NCBI GenBank assembly: GCA_014155875.1
Contig: JACEFZ010024497.1
Span: 1,568,501 to 1,632,500, forward strand
Length of the DNA stretch: 64,000 bases
Source of the DNA: Cepaea nemoralis
Lineage: Eukaryota > Mollusca > Gastropoda > Stylommatophora > Helicidae
Direction: 5' to 3'
Made by a program: the position numbers and the translations under genes. This document shows, piece by piece, positions 9,229-19,190 of this stretch (position 1 is the stretch's first letter; every line of letters starts with the position of its first letter). The notes beneath the pieces were generated by a model that saw only the letters and a list, made by a program, of their open reading frames with translations, was not told where the DNA came from and did no database searches.

Positions 9229-12200
9229 CTACGATCCATGGCGGTGGCGAGTGTGGCTGGTAAGGCCAATTCTTGCTGCAAATGTTTGCCCACAGTAGGT
9301 GCATGTGAAAACATGGTCATTTCCACCATTTTGCACCATCTTACGTCTCTCACGCTCTGTGTGTGCTTTATCTGCAATCATTTTCTCCTTTGTCTTTATT
9401 CCATTTCTGATAGTTGCCCTCCATGCAACACGTTCAGCGGCGACGTGCTCCCATTGTGCATTATCAATGCCTGTATCAATCATGTCCCGCTTACACACAT
9501 CTTTGTATCGTAGTAGAGGCCGACCCTGAGATCTCCTACCCGTCTGTAATTCACCAAAAAAGATGTCCTTTGGTATTCTACCATCATCCATCCTCCTAAC
9601 GTGTCCTATCCATCTAAGTCTACGAAGACTGAGCATGGAATACACCGTCACACAACCTGATCTTTCCAATACTTCAGTATTTGTGATTTTGTCTTGCCAC
9701 TTAATACCAAGTATTCTTCGCAGACACCGCATATGAAAGCTGTTTAAACGTTTCTCTTGGCGTGAGTAAGTTGTCCAGGTTTCACTGCCATAAAGAAGAG
9801 TACTAAGGACACAGGCTTGGTAGACGAGGACTTTTGTTTTGGCAGTAAGCTTCCTGTTCTCCCAGACTCTTTTTGCTAACATGTTCATTGTTGTTGCTGC
9901 CTTGCCAATCCTGATGTTGATTTCCTGATCGAGGGATAATTTGCTATTTACCTCTGATCCAAGATATGTAAAATGGTCTACTATCTCCAGTTCGGCGTCG
10001 TCAATAAAGATTGATGGTACACCATGTGCACCTTGTGACATAATCTGTGTCTTCTTTTTGTTAATTGTTAAACCAAATTCAGAACAAGCATTGGAGAATG
10101 CAGATAGTAGATGTTGTAATTCTTCCTCAGAGTGGGTCGTAATCGCAGCATCATCCGCAAAAAGCAACTCTCTGATTAGTACCCTGCTAATTTTGGTCTT
10201 GGCCTTCAATCTCTGAGCATTATAGAGGCCACCATCTGAGCGTGAGTGAATGTATATACCGTCATCCTGATCACGAAAGGCATATTTCAGTAGAAGTGAA
10301 AAGTATATCCCAAAGAGGGTGGGGGCTAGTACACAACCTTGCTTAACTCCACTCTTGATTTCAAACTCTTCTGAAGTTGAGCCATCAAACTTGATTATAC
10401 CCTTCATGCCTGTGTGGAACGATTCCACAATGGACAGAAGAGTTGGTGGACAGCCAATCTTCTTTAGTGCTTTGAACAGACCCTCACGACTGACCAAATC
10501 GAATGCCTTTGTGAGGTCGATGAAGGCAATAAACAGTGGCTGATTTTGTTCCCGGCATTTTTCTTGCATCTGTCGCAATGAGAATATCATATCAATGGTA
10601 GACCGGTTCTGACGGAAGCCGCACTGTGATTCGGGGTAGACTTGATCTCCCAGGACTTGAAGTCTGCGCAGGACAATTCTGGCAAATACTTTCCCAACAA
10701 TACACAGAAGTGAGATACCCCTATAGTTGTTGCAGTCGCTCCGATCTCCCTTGTTCTTGTACAGCGTTATGATGTTTGAATCTTTGAAATCCTGTGGGAC
10801 TTGTCCTTCTCGCCAGCATAGCTCTATTAGCTGGTGGATCTGTAGAGCGAGGGTGTCTTGCCCACTCCTGATCACCTCTATTGGAATCCCATCCTTACCT
10901 GGAGCCTTGCCAGATGCAAGCTCATTTATAGCACACTTAACTTCTGTTATAGTGGGAAGTGTGTCCAGGTGGTCAAGAGTTGGCAGGGCCTCTATGGCGT
11001 TGAGGGCATCATCCGCCAGCTTGGTCTCACTTGAGTAAAGCTCTAAATAGTGCTCGACCCATCTATCCATCTGCTGTTTCTTATCAGTGATGATTTCTCC
11101 AGTCAAGGTTTTCAGCGGTGCACTTCTTTTGATCATTGGACCACAGGCTTTCTTTATCCCTTCATACATGCTTCTGATGTTTCCCTTATCACTTGCGATT
11201 TGAATGGACTCACATAACTTGATCCAATAGTCATTCGCACACTGCCTGGCAGCCTTTTGTACATCCTTCCTCGCTTGCTTCAGCTCACTCAGAGTGTTAC
11301 GCGTTGGTCTTTCCTTGTTTCTTAAGAGAGCTATCTTCTTTTTATCAATCAAGGGCTGCAGTATCTGGCTGTTTGCCGCAAACCAGTCCTGCCTCTTATG
11401 ATCCACAGTGCCGTAAACCCCTACCGCTGTTTTATAAATAGTTTCCTTAAGTTTACTCCATTTATCATTTACTATACAATTTTCTGATGTATCATTGAAA
11501 GCGTCCTCAAGTTGCTGTTGAAATTCAAAGCACTTTCCAGGATCGTGAGTGTTAATAATATTAATCCTGGGGCTAGACTTGTGTTTAGCTGTGTAGATTC
11601 TCTTTGGTCTCAGTCTAACCCTTGCAACAACCAAAGAATGATCTGTATCACAGTCAGCACTGTGGTAACTTCGAGTTAATGATGTATGGTTCAGATGTTG
11701 TCTCCGTGTGATAATGAAGTCCAGCTGATGCCAATGGCCGGATCGTGGATGTTTCCATGTGACCTTATGCATCTCTTTTGTTTTAAAAAAGGAGTTTGTA
11801 ATACATAGGTCATTTCTAGTGCAATGCTCCAGCAGCCTTTGCCCATTATCATTCATGCGACCGATGTTGTATTTTCCAAGGCACACTGGCCATGAACTCG
11901 AGTCCTTGCCCACACGAGCATTGAAATCACCGAGCATATAAATGTAGTCGGATTTTGGAACTGCCTTGATCGCAGAGTCTAGCTGCTCATAGAACGTATC
12001 TTTCACATCATCAGAGGAAGTGAGTGTCGGTGCATATGCAGTGAGAATGGTGGCAAATCCACAAGAGGTTGCCAAGCGCAGTGATAATAATCTTTCATTA
12101 CCTCCAGCTGGGATATCAATCATTCCCAGTAGCGAATTCTTCACTGCAAAGCCCACACCGTGTTGCCTTTTTTCTGCCTGCCCTCTTCCCTTCCAAAAAA

Positions 12201-12366
12201 AGGTGTAATTGTTTTCCCTGAGTGACCCTTCCTCAGCGAGGCGAGTCTCCTGCAGGCCAGCAATATCAATGTTAAGACGATTGAGTTCAGCATCAATCAC
12301 AGCCGTTTTTCTAACATCGTCAATATTTGTCAAGTCAGTGGAAAATCCTGGACACATGGTTCTCAC
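9229..12366 (-). CDS. LINE ORF2: apurinic-type endonuclease + reverse transcriptase + C2H2 finger
   Basis: There are 1045 uninterrupted codons from the first marked start (a GTG in TWNVRTM). The frame stays open upstream to about 12450, and the endonuclease N-terminus LATWNVRTM lies across the start, so the true beginning is upstream or supplied by another start. Endonuclease landmarks: LQETR (38-42), GDFNARVG (146-153), CDTDHSLV (239-246). RT landmarks: NYRGISLL (547-554), CGFRQNRSTIDMIF (582-595), FIDLTKAFD (615-623), GVKQGCVLAPTLFG (673-686), catalytic FADD (736-739). The C-terminal finger has C1022, C1025 and H1038/H1043. The endonuclease nicks target DNA and RT primes there. With all motifs intact and a perfect target-site duplication, recent mobility is plausible. 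Confidence 0.93.
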   Translation of the reverse strand: MRTMCPGFSTDLTNIDDVRKTAVIDAELNRLNIDIAGLQETRLAEEGSLRENNYTFFWKGRGQAEKRQHGVGFAVKNSLLGMIDIPAGGNERLLSLRLATSCGFATILTAYAPTLTSSDDVKDTFYEQLDSAIKAVPKSDYIYMLGDFNARVGKDSSSWPVCLGKYNIGRMNDNGQRLLEHCTRNDLCITNSFFKTKEMHKVTWKHPRSGHWHQLDFIITRRQHLNHTSLTRSYHSADCDTDHSLVVARVRLRPKRIYTAKHKSSPRINIINTHDPGKCFEFQQQLEDAFNDTSENCIVNDKWSKLKETIYKTAVGVYGTVDHKRQDWFAANSQILQPLIDKKKIALLRNKERPTRNTLSELKQARKDVQKAARQCANDYWIKLCESIQIASDKGNIRSMYEGIKKACGPMIKRSAPLKTLTGEIITDKKQQMDRWVEHYLELYSSETKLADDALNAIEALPTLDHLDTLPTITEVKCAINELASGKAPGKDGIPIEVIRSGQDTLALQIHQLIELCWREGQVPQDFKDSNIITLYKNKGDRSDCNNYRGISLLCIVGKVFARIVLRRLQVLGDQVYPESQCGFRQNRSTIDMIFSLRQMQEKCREQNQPLFIAFIDLTKAFDLVSREGLFKALKKIGCPPTLLSIVESFHTGMKGIIKFDGSTSEEFEIKSGVKQGCVLAPTLFGIYFSLLLKYAFRDQDDGIYIHSRSDGGLYNAQRLKAKTKISRVLIRELLFADDAAITTHSEEELQHLLSAFSNACSEFGLTINKKKTQIMSQGAHGVPSIFIDDAELEIVDHFTYLGSEVNSKLSLDQEINIRIGKAATTMNMLAKRVWENRKLTAKTKVLVYQACVLSTLLYGSETWTTYSRQEKRLNSFHMRCLRRILGIKWQDKITNTEVLERSGCVTVYSMLSLRRLRWIGHVRRMDDGRIPKDIFFGELQTGRRSQGRPLLRYKDVCKRDMIDTGIDNAQWEHVAAERVAWRATIRNGIKTKEKMIADKAHTERERRKMVQNGGNDHVFTCTYCGQTFAARIGLTSHTRHRHGS

Positions 12367-12439
12367 GTTCCAGGTTGCAAGCCGTAGCTTGAGGTTTCTA
12401 TTATTCTTTTTATTAGTACCTGGTGCATTGGTTTTACAG

Positions 12440-13107
12440 CCTGCGATTCAGATTTTGTCCTAGCCCCAAGCACCCATTGAAGCAGGCAGGCTGTGGCGGA
12501 TCAGCACCCAATTGGCCGGGGGCTGCCCAGCTTGAGGCGGGCGGTAGCTGATCAGTGACACCTGTAGGTGTCTCCCACCGTCAGAGGCAACGCGTGGCGC
12601 CCCATGTCTACGCCAACTGACAAGGACTTATAACCCGTAACAGTTGCCTCTCGCTTTGATTCCGAGACCGGTTAAGACCAGGGATGGAGTTATTGCCTCT
12701 CCATAGCACAAAGCCTGGGCTAAAATAAAGAAACCATGTGTTGCCCATGCAGCATGATCCCTCTCTCGGCCTGCCTAGTTCACTCCAGAGGAAAGTTAAC
12801 ACCTATACATCTGGAACAAGACAAGCTGCAGAAGCTGCCGGATCAGCAAAGCAATGCTCTAACTGTCCGCCTGTCGGAGCTTCGATCCTAGACCAGCTGC
12901 CAACCAAGGCTTAGGGCCTGGTCTGCCCTGCCATGACTTATTTTGTCTTTGGGTTGCATTTCCTCGCACCAGGATAAGGCTAGTACCCTCCCAATTGCGC
13001 TCTTCCGCCCGAAGCCGTTGGCACAATGTTGGGTGTCGGGTTTGGTGAGCGCCGCCCAACATTCGGCGCTGACAGAAAGCATGTAGTACCGTCTACTGTC
13101 AGACTAC
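12440..13107 (-). other. 5' UTR of the full-length LINE
   Basis: No ORF is supported. About 430 bp of it (13107 to about 12671) is closely matched at 25226-25646 in the deleted derivative, including cggtactac, the ttggcaac block and gggatggag. An internal Pol II promoter is expected in such UTRs but no motif is diagnostic. Confidence 0.75.
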
Positions 13108-13129
13108 AATTTCAGATATGATATAAATC

Positions 13130-13400
13130 AAACTACCCGGCACCTTCTCTCTTGGTATCTTCCTGCCTCTCATCCCCTCCAGTTGTCCCATTGTTACAGT
13201 TACAGTAGCTGCCTTATCATGCCATGACCGAAGAATGTCACAAGGCCTGTGTGAATGTCAAGCATGTCTTCTTGTGACGCGAGTAGTCAATTCTCTTTTA
13301 TTTAGAGTTAACTTCCTTCAAGATATCTCCATTGCTGTTCTATCTGTCCACGGTATTCTCATCATTCTTCTACTGTATATGTAACTGATCACTTATCAGT
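13130..13400 (-). pseudogene. Decayed LINE RT C-terminus
   Basis: The - strand encodes RRMMRIPWTDRTAMEI followed by stops, like the RRM.RIPWTDR block of other LINEs here. It is the target into which the 9129-13107 LINE inserted. Confidence 0.6.
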
Positions 13401-13569
13401 TATCTGCTAATTGCTCATGGTTAGCTGCCATACATCAACATTGGCTCGATATAGGACTCAAGAACTGTTCTCACCTCAATTCACAAAGATATATTTCTGA
13501 GAAGTTTGTATTGTGTGAAATGATGCATTTGCTTGGGCTATTCCACAATTAACTTCCTTAATCTTCTAT

Positions 13570-13690
13570 CTTTGGCCGGCCGCTCAGAAAGCAATGGCAA
13601 ACTACTGAGCGTAAGTAAACTTGCCAAGAGATCACAGCGGCATAAATGTTAGTGTTGACTGCGATGTCCTGTAAAAGGGATATGCAAAAA
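13570..13690 (+). mobile_element. SINE-3 tail fragment
   Basis: It shares ggccggccgctcagaaagca, caaactactgagcg, tgcgatgtcctgtaaa and gatatgcaaaa with the full copies at 23884, 55318 and 56672. Confidence 0.8.
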
Positions 13691-13819
13691 TAAAATAGTA
13701 AATTATGTACATGTTAACTACAGTTTATTAATAATATTTTCCCACACGCGAGATTTTCCTTGTGCTTATGGGAAATTATATAAAATATGAAAAAAACCTA
13801 CTTCACCAAAAAATTGGGA

Positions 13820-13928
13820 TGCTCCAGGTGAGGATCGAACTCACAACCTCCGCATGACTCTCCCATGACCAGCATGGGGAAGGTACTGTCTATAAGTACG
13901 GCGCGCTAACCGATTGTGCCACTGGAGC
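13820..13928 (-). tRNA. tRNA-Ile(UAU), intron-containing, separate locus
   Basis: The 109-bp gene has the same arms, 35-nt intron and TAT anticodon as the copies at 6211 and 8794, and a trailer TCCCAATTTTTT on the - strand. Its flanks are unlike the segmental array, apart from the trailer and about 5 leader bases. Confidence 0.9.
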
Positions 13929-13929
13929 T

Positions 13930-14440
13930 CCACGCTCGAAGGCCAAACGCAAACATCTCATAGTTCATAACCGAATTTGAATATTTGTGAGAATTAACGT
14001 GTTGGATTATACATATATCAAGATCATGATGTGTAGATATATAAAAACACACCAAGTAAGCATAGACAGCCTCATATTTTCTCTTTATTTATGACAAATA
14101 ATAGGAACTGGAAGTCCGTATGTGATGACGTTACAAGATGGTGGCTTACAGCTATCAACAAATAATAGTCACAGTCACAGTTAGTAGTTAGGTTAGGGGA
14201 TATTTGTCAACATTGGACATAATTTACACCTCAATACAGTTACTAATTGGGGATTAGGGTGCGTGCAGTTATGCTTAAACTTTGTCGCTTTCTTTAGAAC
14301 TGCTTAAAGTCACTTTAGCTGGTGTATTGTATTCGAATTTTTAGACTTTCACTTTAGAGTAGAGAGGATCATACATTTCCAGCCAAGGAGATATCTACAC
14401 TCTCAGCAGGATGTGACAGCATAGTATGTTTATGTAATTC
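13930..14440. other. AT-rich stretch, nothing recognised
   Basis: I see no ORF, RNA gene or repeat match here. Confidence 0.5.
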
Positions 14441-14444
14441 ACAG

Positions 14445-14580
14445 TGGTCGATGTGGCTGAAATGATGAAAGCGCCCCTTAAACATCCAGTACACTGGTAG
14501 CGAGGTAGGAAGTTCAATCCATACACCGCCATTAAGTTGGACTTGAGCGTTAACTTCTCGTTCAGAATCAGAAAGCAATA
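14445..14580 (+). mobile_element. Diverged SINE-2 head
   Basis: It resembles SINE-2: gtcgatgtggctgaaatgat (A-box region), ccttaaacatcc, gaagttcaatcc (B-box region), acaccg and ttggact. Confidence 0.65.
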
Positions 14581-14599
14581 CCAGATTCATCATCATCAT

Positions 14600-14900
14600 G
14601 TGCACTGCCAGCTGACGTAGGCGTAGGCGTTTATGGCTCGCTCTATCAGGCTCTATCTTGTTGTTTGGTGTTCTCCACCAACATTGCTAATGATTTTGAT
14701 ATTCCTCCATGCCAGCGTCTCAATCCGTCCAGCATCATTTCTCTTGGTCTGCCCCTGCTTCTCTTCCCCTCGATCTTTCCAGTTGTCAAGATGTTCTCCA
14801 GTGAATGTCTCTTTTCTTATCACATGACTAAAGAAAGCTGTTTGTCTCTTTCTCATTGTTGTATATAATGTTCTAGTTTCATTAGCCTCTTTCAGGCAAT
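14600..14900 (-). pseudogene. 3' end of a LINE related to 6940-7300
   Basis: The - strand shows NNDCLKEANETRTLY, then a frameshifted counterpart of the GKI.G...RGRP block, and a GAT-rich 3' end at 14587-14600. It ends where a LINE A 3' block begins at about 14915. Confidence 0.7.
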
Positions 14901-14914
14901 CATTGTTAGTTACT

Positions 14915-15112
14915 GGGATGGGGGATAACACCACAACAGTGACGGTCAAATGTCCTAAGAAACCCCCGGGAAGGTTAACCCAGTCAACAAATGCCCGCAG
15001 AAATCGAATGTGTTGTAACGGCGCAAGAACGCAGCTCTGCTGTAAACAGGCACAACACATTCACGTCCGAAAAAACTCCGGATAAATGGAGGAGAAGAAG
15101 AAGAAAAGAAAA
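14915..15112 (+). mobile_element. LINE A 3' end with SINE-1 block
   Basis: It begins 5' of the CCCGGG boundary (actgggatgggggataacac), so it is a short 5'-truncated LINE A insert rather than a free SINE-1. It ends in a GAA/GAAAA tail. A possible 6-bp duplication tactgg flanks it. Confidence 0.75.
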
Positions 15113-15119
15113 AGTACTG

Positions 15120-17455
15120 GCAATTTCCCCACACAGGAGTGCCTCAAGTACTGAATTTGCATCTGTCAATAATACCACTGGTTGTGTACCATGGCTGGTA
15201 TTTAGTAATTTCTCTGTTGCTCAATTTCAGCATCATAGTTATGGCAGTACTTTCCTGCTGGTACTCAGGCCGTGTCCCTAGTATTATTTGGGTATTCTAT
15301 GTACACTCCTGCTCCTCCATTTCGGACAGCCTTTTGTGCTGACCCATCTGTGTAGACTCGGATCCAGAAGTCCTGTGGGTTGTGGGTATTCTTCATCAAG
15401 GAAGCTGAGAGTGGCTGTTCTGCACTGCACACTGTTCTGTTCTTCCTTGTCAGATATTCCTCTCACTTTTGTCTGGATTTGTAGTGATAGTCTATGTTCA
15501 TCTTTCCATGGAGTTCGCTCTGGTATAGTTTTCAGGAGGATACCAACTGTGGGCAGATCAGTGGTTTCTCTGCAGAGTCATTTGGCCTGGTGGATAAAAC
15601 TGCTTCTTTTCAACCGCCCCATAGCTAACTTTTAAAATCTGTTCTTCATAGGGTGGCCTGGCAAGCTGAGGAACTTTTCTGCTTATATTAGCGTTTTTGT
15701 ATCACTGCGCTCTCACAGTGCTTGTGTCCTCCCCATCTTCTCCATCTCCACTATAGGGGTTGATCTCATCTCTTCTGTGGTGACTCTAAGTGCTTGATTT
15801 TGCACCTTTTCCAGCTCTTGTAGTGGGGTTTTTTGATGCTGAACACCACACAGTTGACCCCTATTCCAGGTGTCATATGCTCTGCTGATAACCCTTGCTA
15901 AGTATTTTCCTGCTGGCTCCCCATGTGGTTCCACTTAATTTTCTCAAATGGCTATTTTCCTCTTGGCTTTTGCTACTGCTTTGTTGATGTGCTTTCTCCA
16001 TGTCAGCCTGTCATCAAATATTACTCAAAGGTATGTTGGTTCTTTATCTTCTCTTAGGGGTATTCCATTTATCTTAATGATCCCTCCCTTTTGTTTTGGA
16101 GAGAGGGTAAATAGAGTGGGGCTGTACTTGTCAGTGTTTATGCTGACACACCATCTATCTGCCCATGCAACAAGTGTATCTACAGCTCTTTGCAGCAGTC
16201 TGGTGGCCACTGACACATGTTCATTTGTGCTCCATAGAACCAGGTCATCAGCGTACATTGCCGCTTTAATTCCATGTGGTAGTTTAGCAACAAGATCATT
16301 GATGAAAATTAGGAAAAGTGTGGGTGACAAGACTCCGCCCTGGGGAACACTGTGGCGAAGTAGTACTTTCTTGCTCTTGAGTCCGTCTATCTGTATCGGG
16401 CTTTTCTGTTGTGCAAGTATGCTTTCACTCATTTGTACATTCTTTCATTGACTTTATAGTTTTTCAGTTTCTTCACCAGCTTCTTCTGGCAATGGAACTA
16501 TCTTTCCCTGGTTTTAGAAGGGGTATCATGATTGCGTCTCTCCAGGCTTGTGGAACACTGCCTAAGGTCCAGCTGTTATTGAAGATCTGCAACAGCTTTG
16601 CTTTGGCCTCTGTTCCTAGGTTCCTGATCATTTCATTGTAGATACCATCAGCTCCTGGTGACTTTTTCATTTTCAGTTTTGATATGGCTAGCTCCAGTTC
16701 GCTGATTGTGATGGGTGCCTCCAGAACCTCATGTACTATTTCCTTCTGTACTGTATGTTGCCGTTTCTCTCGAATCTCTTGTTGTTTCTCTGGACTAATT
16801 TTGATATAGTTATCTTGTGTGAATGAGTCCGCAACTTGAGCAGCTGCTTGCTTTCTTGTTAAGATGTTTCCATCTTTATGTAGTGCAATTGTTGAGTTTC
16901 TCCCTGTGCCCTCATTGTTAAGTTGTTTTATTAGCTTCCACAATTTCCTTGCCTCTTTTTCAAAGTTCGGAGACTCCGTTTTCTCCTGCCAGTTTTTCCG
17001 CCTAGCCTGCAGCTTGGACCTTTGAAATTTTCCTTTTGCGTGCTGGAATTTACTGTGGTGCTCTTGGCTCGGTGTGGCTTCTGCTTGCTTTCTACACACT
17101 TCCACATCATTATGCAACTGTTCCAATTCACTACTCCAGTAGGGTTTATATTATTTACGGGCTCCTCTTGGTACTGTTTCTCGCGCTGCCTGTAGTATGC
17201 ATTTCCCAAACTCTTCAACTACTTTATTTATGTCTTTCTCAGTGTTCAGGTTTCTAACCAGTATGCTAGTGCGATTCTTGTACATTGCCCAGTCTGCTTT
17301 CTTGTAGTTCCACCTCGAGAGGGTGCTGATTTCACTTACAAGCTCATTTTTTACAGTTAGGAAGACTGGCCGATGGTCACTGCCACCAAGTTGTTTCCCA
17401 ACAATTCGTGTAATGTTCCACTCCAGGTCTGGTGAATGAAAAGCCATGTGAGGTG
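15120..17455 (-). pseudogene. LINE related to family A (RT + RNase H), internally deleted
   Basis: In - strand order: endonuclease C-terminus (GGSDHRPVFLTV near 17370), a linker, RT N-terminus (KSPGADGIYNEM near 16640), then RT continues at SVPQGGVLSPTLFLIFINDL and YADDLVLW (near 16240), and RNase H (YTDGSAQKAVRNGGAG near 15330). Between about 16470 and 16500 the frame jumps from LLKPGKDSS straight to a KLVKKLKNYKVNERMYK segment. The blocks with GYRPISL, FR..RSTEDQ and the first catalytic aspartate (FIDLEKAFD) are missing. Several stops and frameshifts occur elsewhere. The RT cannot be active. Its 5' side ends where LINE A copy 2 begins. Confidence 0.85.
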
Positions 17456-17460
17456 TAAGA

Positions 17461-18633
17461 CTGAAGCATACCAACTTTGTAGAAACCGCAAAACGAAAGA
17501 TTAGGGCAGATCCTATACAACAACAGTCAAACCCATTTACAATGCACACAAGTTCCCAGCTTGGAGACAGTAGCAACTACCTGAGATGATAGAAAACATT
17601 CCTGATATTGAGAAAAAAAAACACTCAGAATGAAACCAAAAGAAGAAAAATAACCCTAAACTATATAAAAGGACATTACCCAAGTAGCAATTGGACCTGT
17701 GCATATACAGATGGATCAGCCGCAGATTCAATAGAAAATGGAGGAGGAGGAATTTAAAAAATGGAGTGAGAAAAACACAGTCAGTGGCAACTGGAAAATT
17801 TTCAAGTAACTTCAAAGCAGAGATAGAGGCTTTGAAAACTGCAGCAGAAATGCTCTTGATGGAGGAAAATAAAGAGAAGCAAATAGCTATCTTCACAGAT
17901 GCAAAGTCAGCTGTCTCAATACTGAAGAGCAAAAACAGCAAAGAACTAGCTGATCTAAGAGCAGGACTCCATGGTCTATGCCAGAAATCCAAAAAAGTTG
18001 TAATACAGTGGATCCCATCACATTGCAGTATACCTGGAAAGGAAGAGGCTGACAGACTAGCAAAAGAGGGTGGACGACTTCCACAGCCTGACATAGACAT
18101 AACCTTCTTCTTCTTCTTCTTCGTTCATCCGGAGTTTTTTTTCGGATGTGATTGCGTTGTGCCTGTTTACAGCAGAGCTGCGTTCTTGCGCCGTTAGGCC
18201 GACACATCCGACTTCTGCGGGCATTTGTTGACCGGGTTAACCTTCCCGGGAGACATAACCTATAATGAGGCAAAGAGGTTTATTAAAAGCACTTATAGAA
18301 CCAAATGGGAATCAGAGCATCCAGGCCACCAGAAGGATGATGCATATCGTAAACTCGACCGAAGAGAACAAGCAGCAATCTTCAGACTCCGCACAGGACA
18401 TAACAGAATTAGATACTACTTGTTCAATAAACTAAAGATAGGAATGTGGAAATGAATGTAATTGTGGAACTGGTAAAATGACAGCTAAACATTTGCTGCA
18501 GGAGTGCCCAGTATATGCAGAACAGAGAAAGATATTTTGCCCACACCTGCTTCATTTGAGGACAAGCTCTATGGAGATATCAACAAGCTCACATTGACTG
18601 CAGCTTACTTTAACTACATTCAGGTTGACATCT
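17461..18633 (+). pseudogene. LINE A RNase H and C-terminus, interrupted
   Basis: RNase H landmarks are FTDAKSAVSILKSKNSKEL and WIPSHCSIPGKEEADRLAKE (17890-18080). The frame is then interrupted by SINE-1 and resumes at about 18261 with KSTYRTKWESEHPGHQKDD, LDRREQAAIFRLRTGHNRI and LFNKLKIG. It is frameshifted near 18443 (gaatgtggaaatg). The RT domain is absent through 5' truncation. Confidence 0.85.
18105..18250 (-). mobile_element. SINE-1 copy inserted in LINE A RNase H region
   Basis: The 146-bp element runs from ttcttc to cccggg, flanked by a perfect 10-bp duplication agacataacc (18095-18104 and 18251-18260). Copy 1 of the LINE shows the empty site at 2213-2226 (agacataacctata). Internal inverted repeat: catccg/cggatg around a T-run. 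Confidence 0.95.
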
Positions 18634-18699
18634 AAAGGTGCATGAAGAAGTATTTAGACTGCCACACTTCATACCACAGGTATGTTGGTTACAAAAGTG

Positions 18700-19190
18700 T
18701 CCCATAGGCATGAAATGGAATATTGCTTGGCTAGCAAATCCATTACGTGGAAAGTCCGAATCGACAGCTCACTGTGTGGGCTTCATAAAATGTGGAAAAA
18801 GTGTCATAGTGGCACGAAATGGAATATTGCTTGGATAGCAAATCTATTACGTGGAAAGTCCAAATTGAAAGCTCACTGTGTGGGCTTCATAAAAGGTGGG
18901 AAAAGTGTCCTGGTGGCACGAAATGGAATATTGCTTAGATAGCAAATCCATTACGTGGAAAGTCCAAATTGAAAGCTCACTATGTGGGTGTCATGAAAGG
19001 TGGAAAAAGTGTCCTGGTGGCATGAAATGGAATATTGCTTGGATAGCAAATCCATTACGTGGAAAGTCTGAATTGAAAGCTCACTGTCTGGGCTTCATAA
19101 AAGGTGGAAATAGTGTCCTAGTGGCACGAAATGGAATATTGCTTGGATACCAAATCCATTACATGGAAAGTCCGAATCGAAAGCTCACTG
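18700..19190 (+). repeat. Tandem ~100-bp repeats in LINE A copy 2 3' UTR (about 5-6 units)
   Basis: Same unit as at 2610-2885, with spacing of 101-106 bp; the first and last units are more diverged. Confidence 0.85.

Larger units (their letters stand above)
9129..13107 (-). mobile_element. Apparently full-length LINE (RTE-like, zinc-finger type)
   Basis: The 3979-bp element is bounded by a perfect 15-bp target-site duplication, aatttcagatatgat (9114-9128 and 13108-13122). On the - strand it has about 650 bp of 5' UTR, one long ORF with endonuclease and reverse transcriptase, and about 100 bp of 3' UTR. The 5' end (tgacagtagacggtactac) is shared with the deleted derivative at 25226, which supports it as the true element end. 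Automatic annotation often calls such ORFs craniofacial development protein 2-like, because of the RTE-type endonuclease. Confidence 0.92.

Noticed and set aside
9238..12463. Many + strand ORFs of 60-103 codons
   Set aside because: They are antisense shadows of the full-length LINE ORF.
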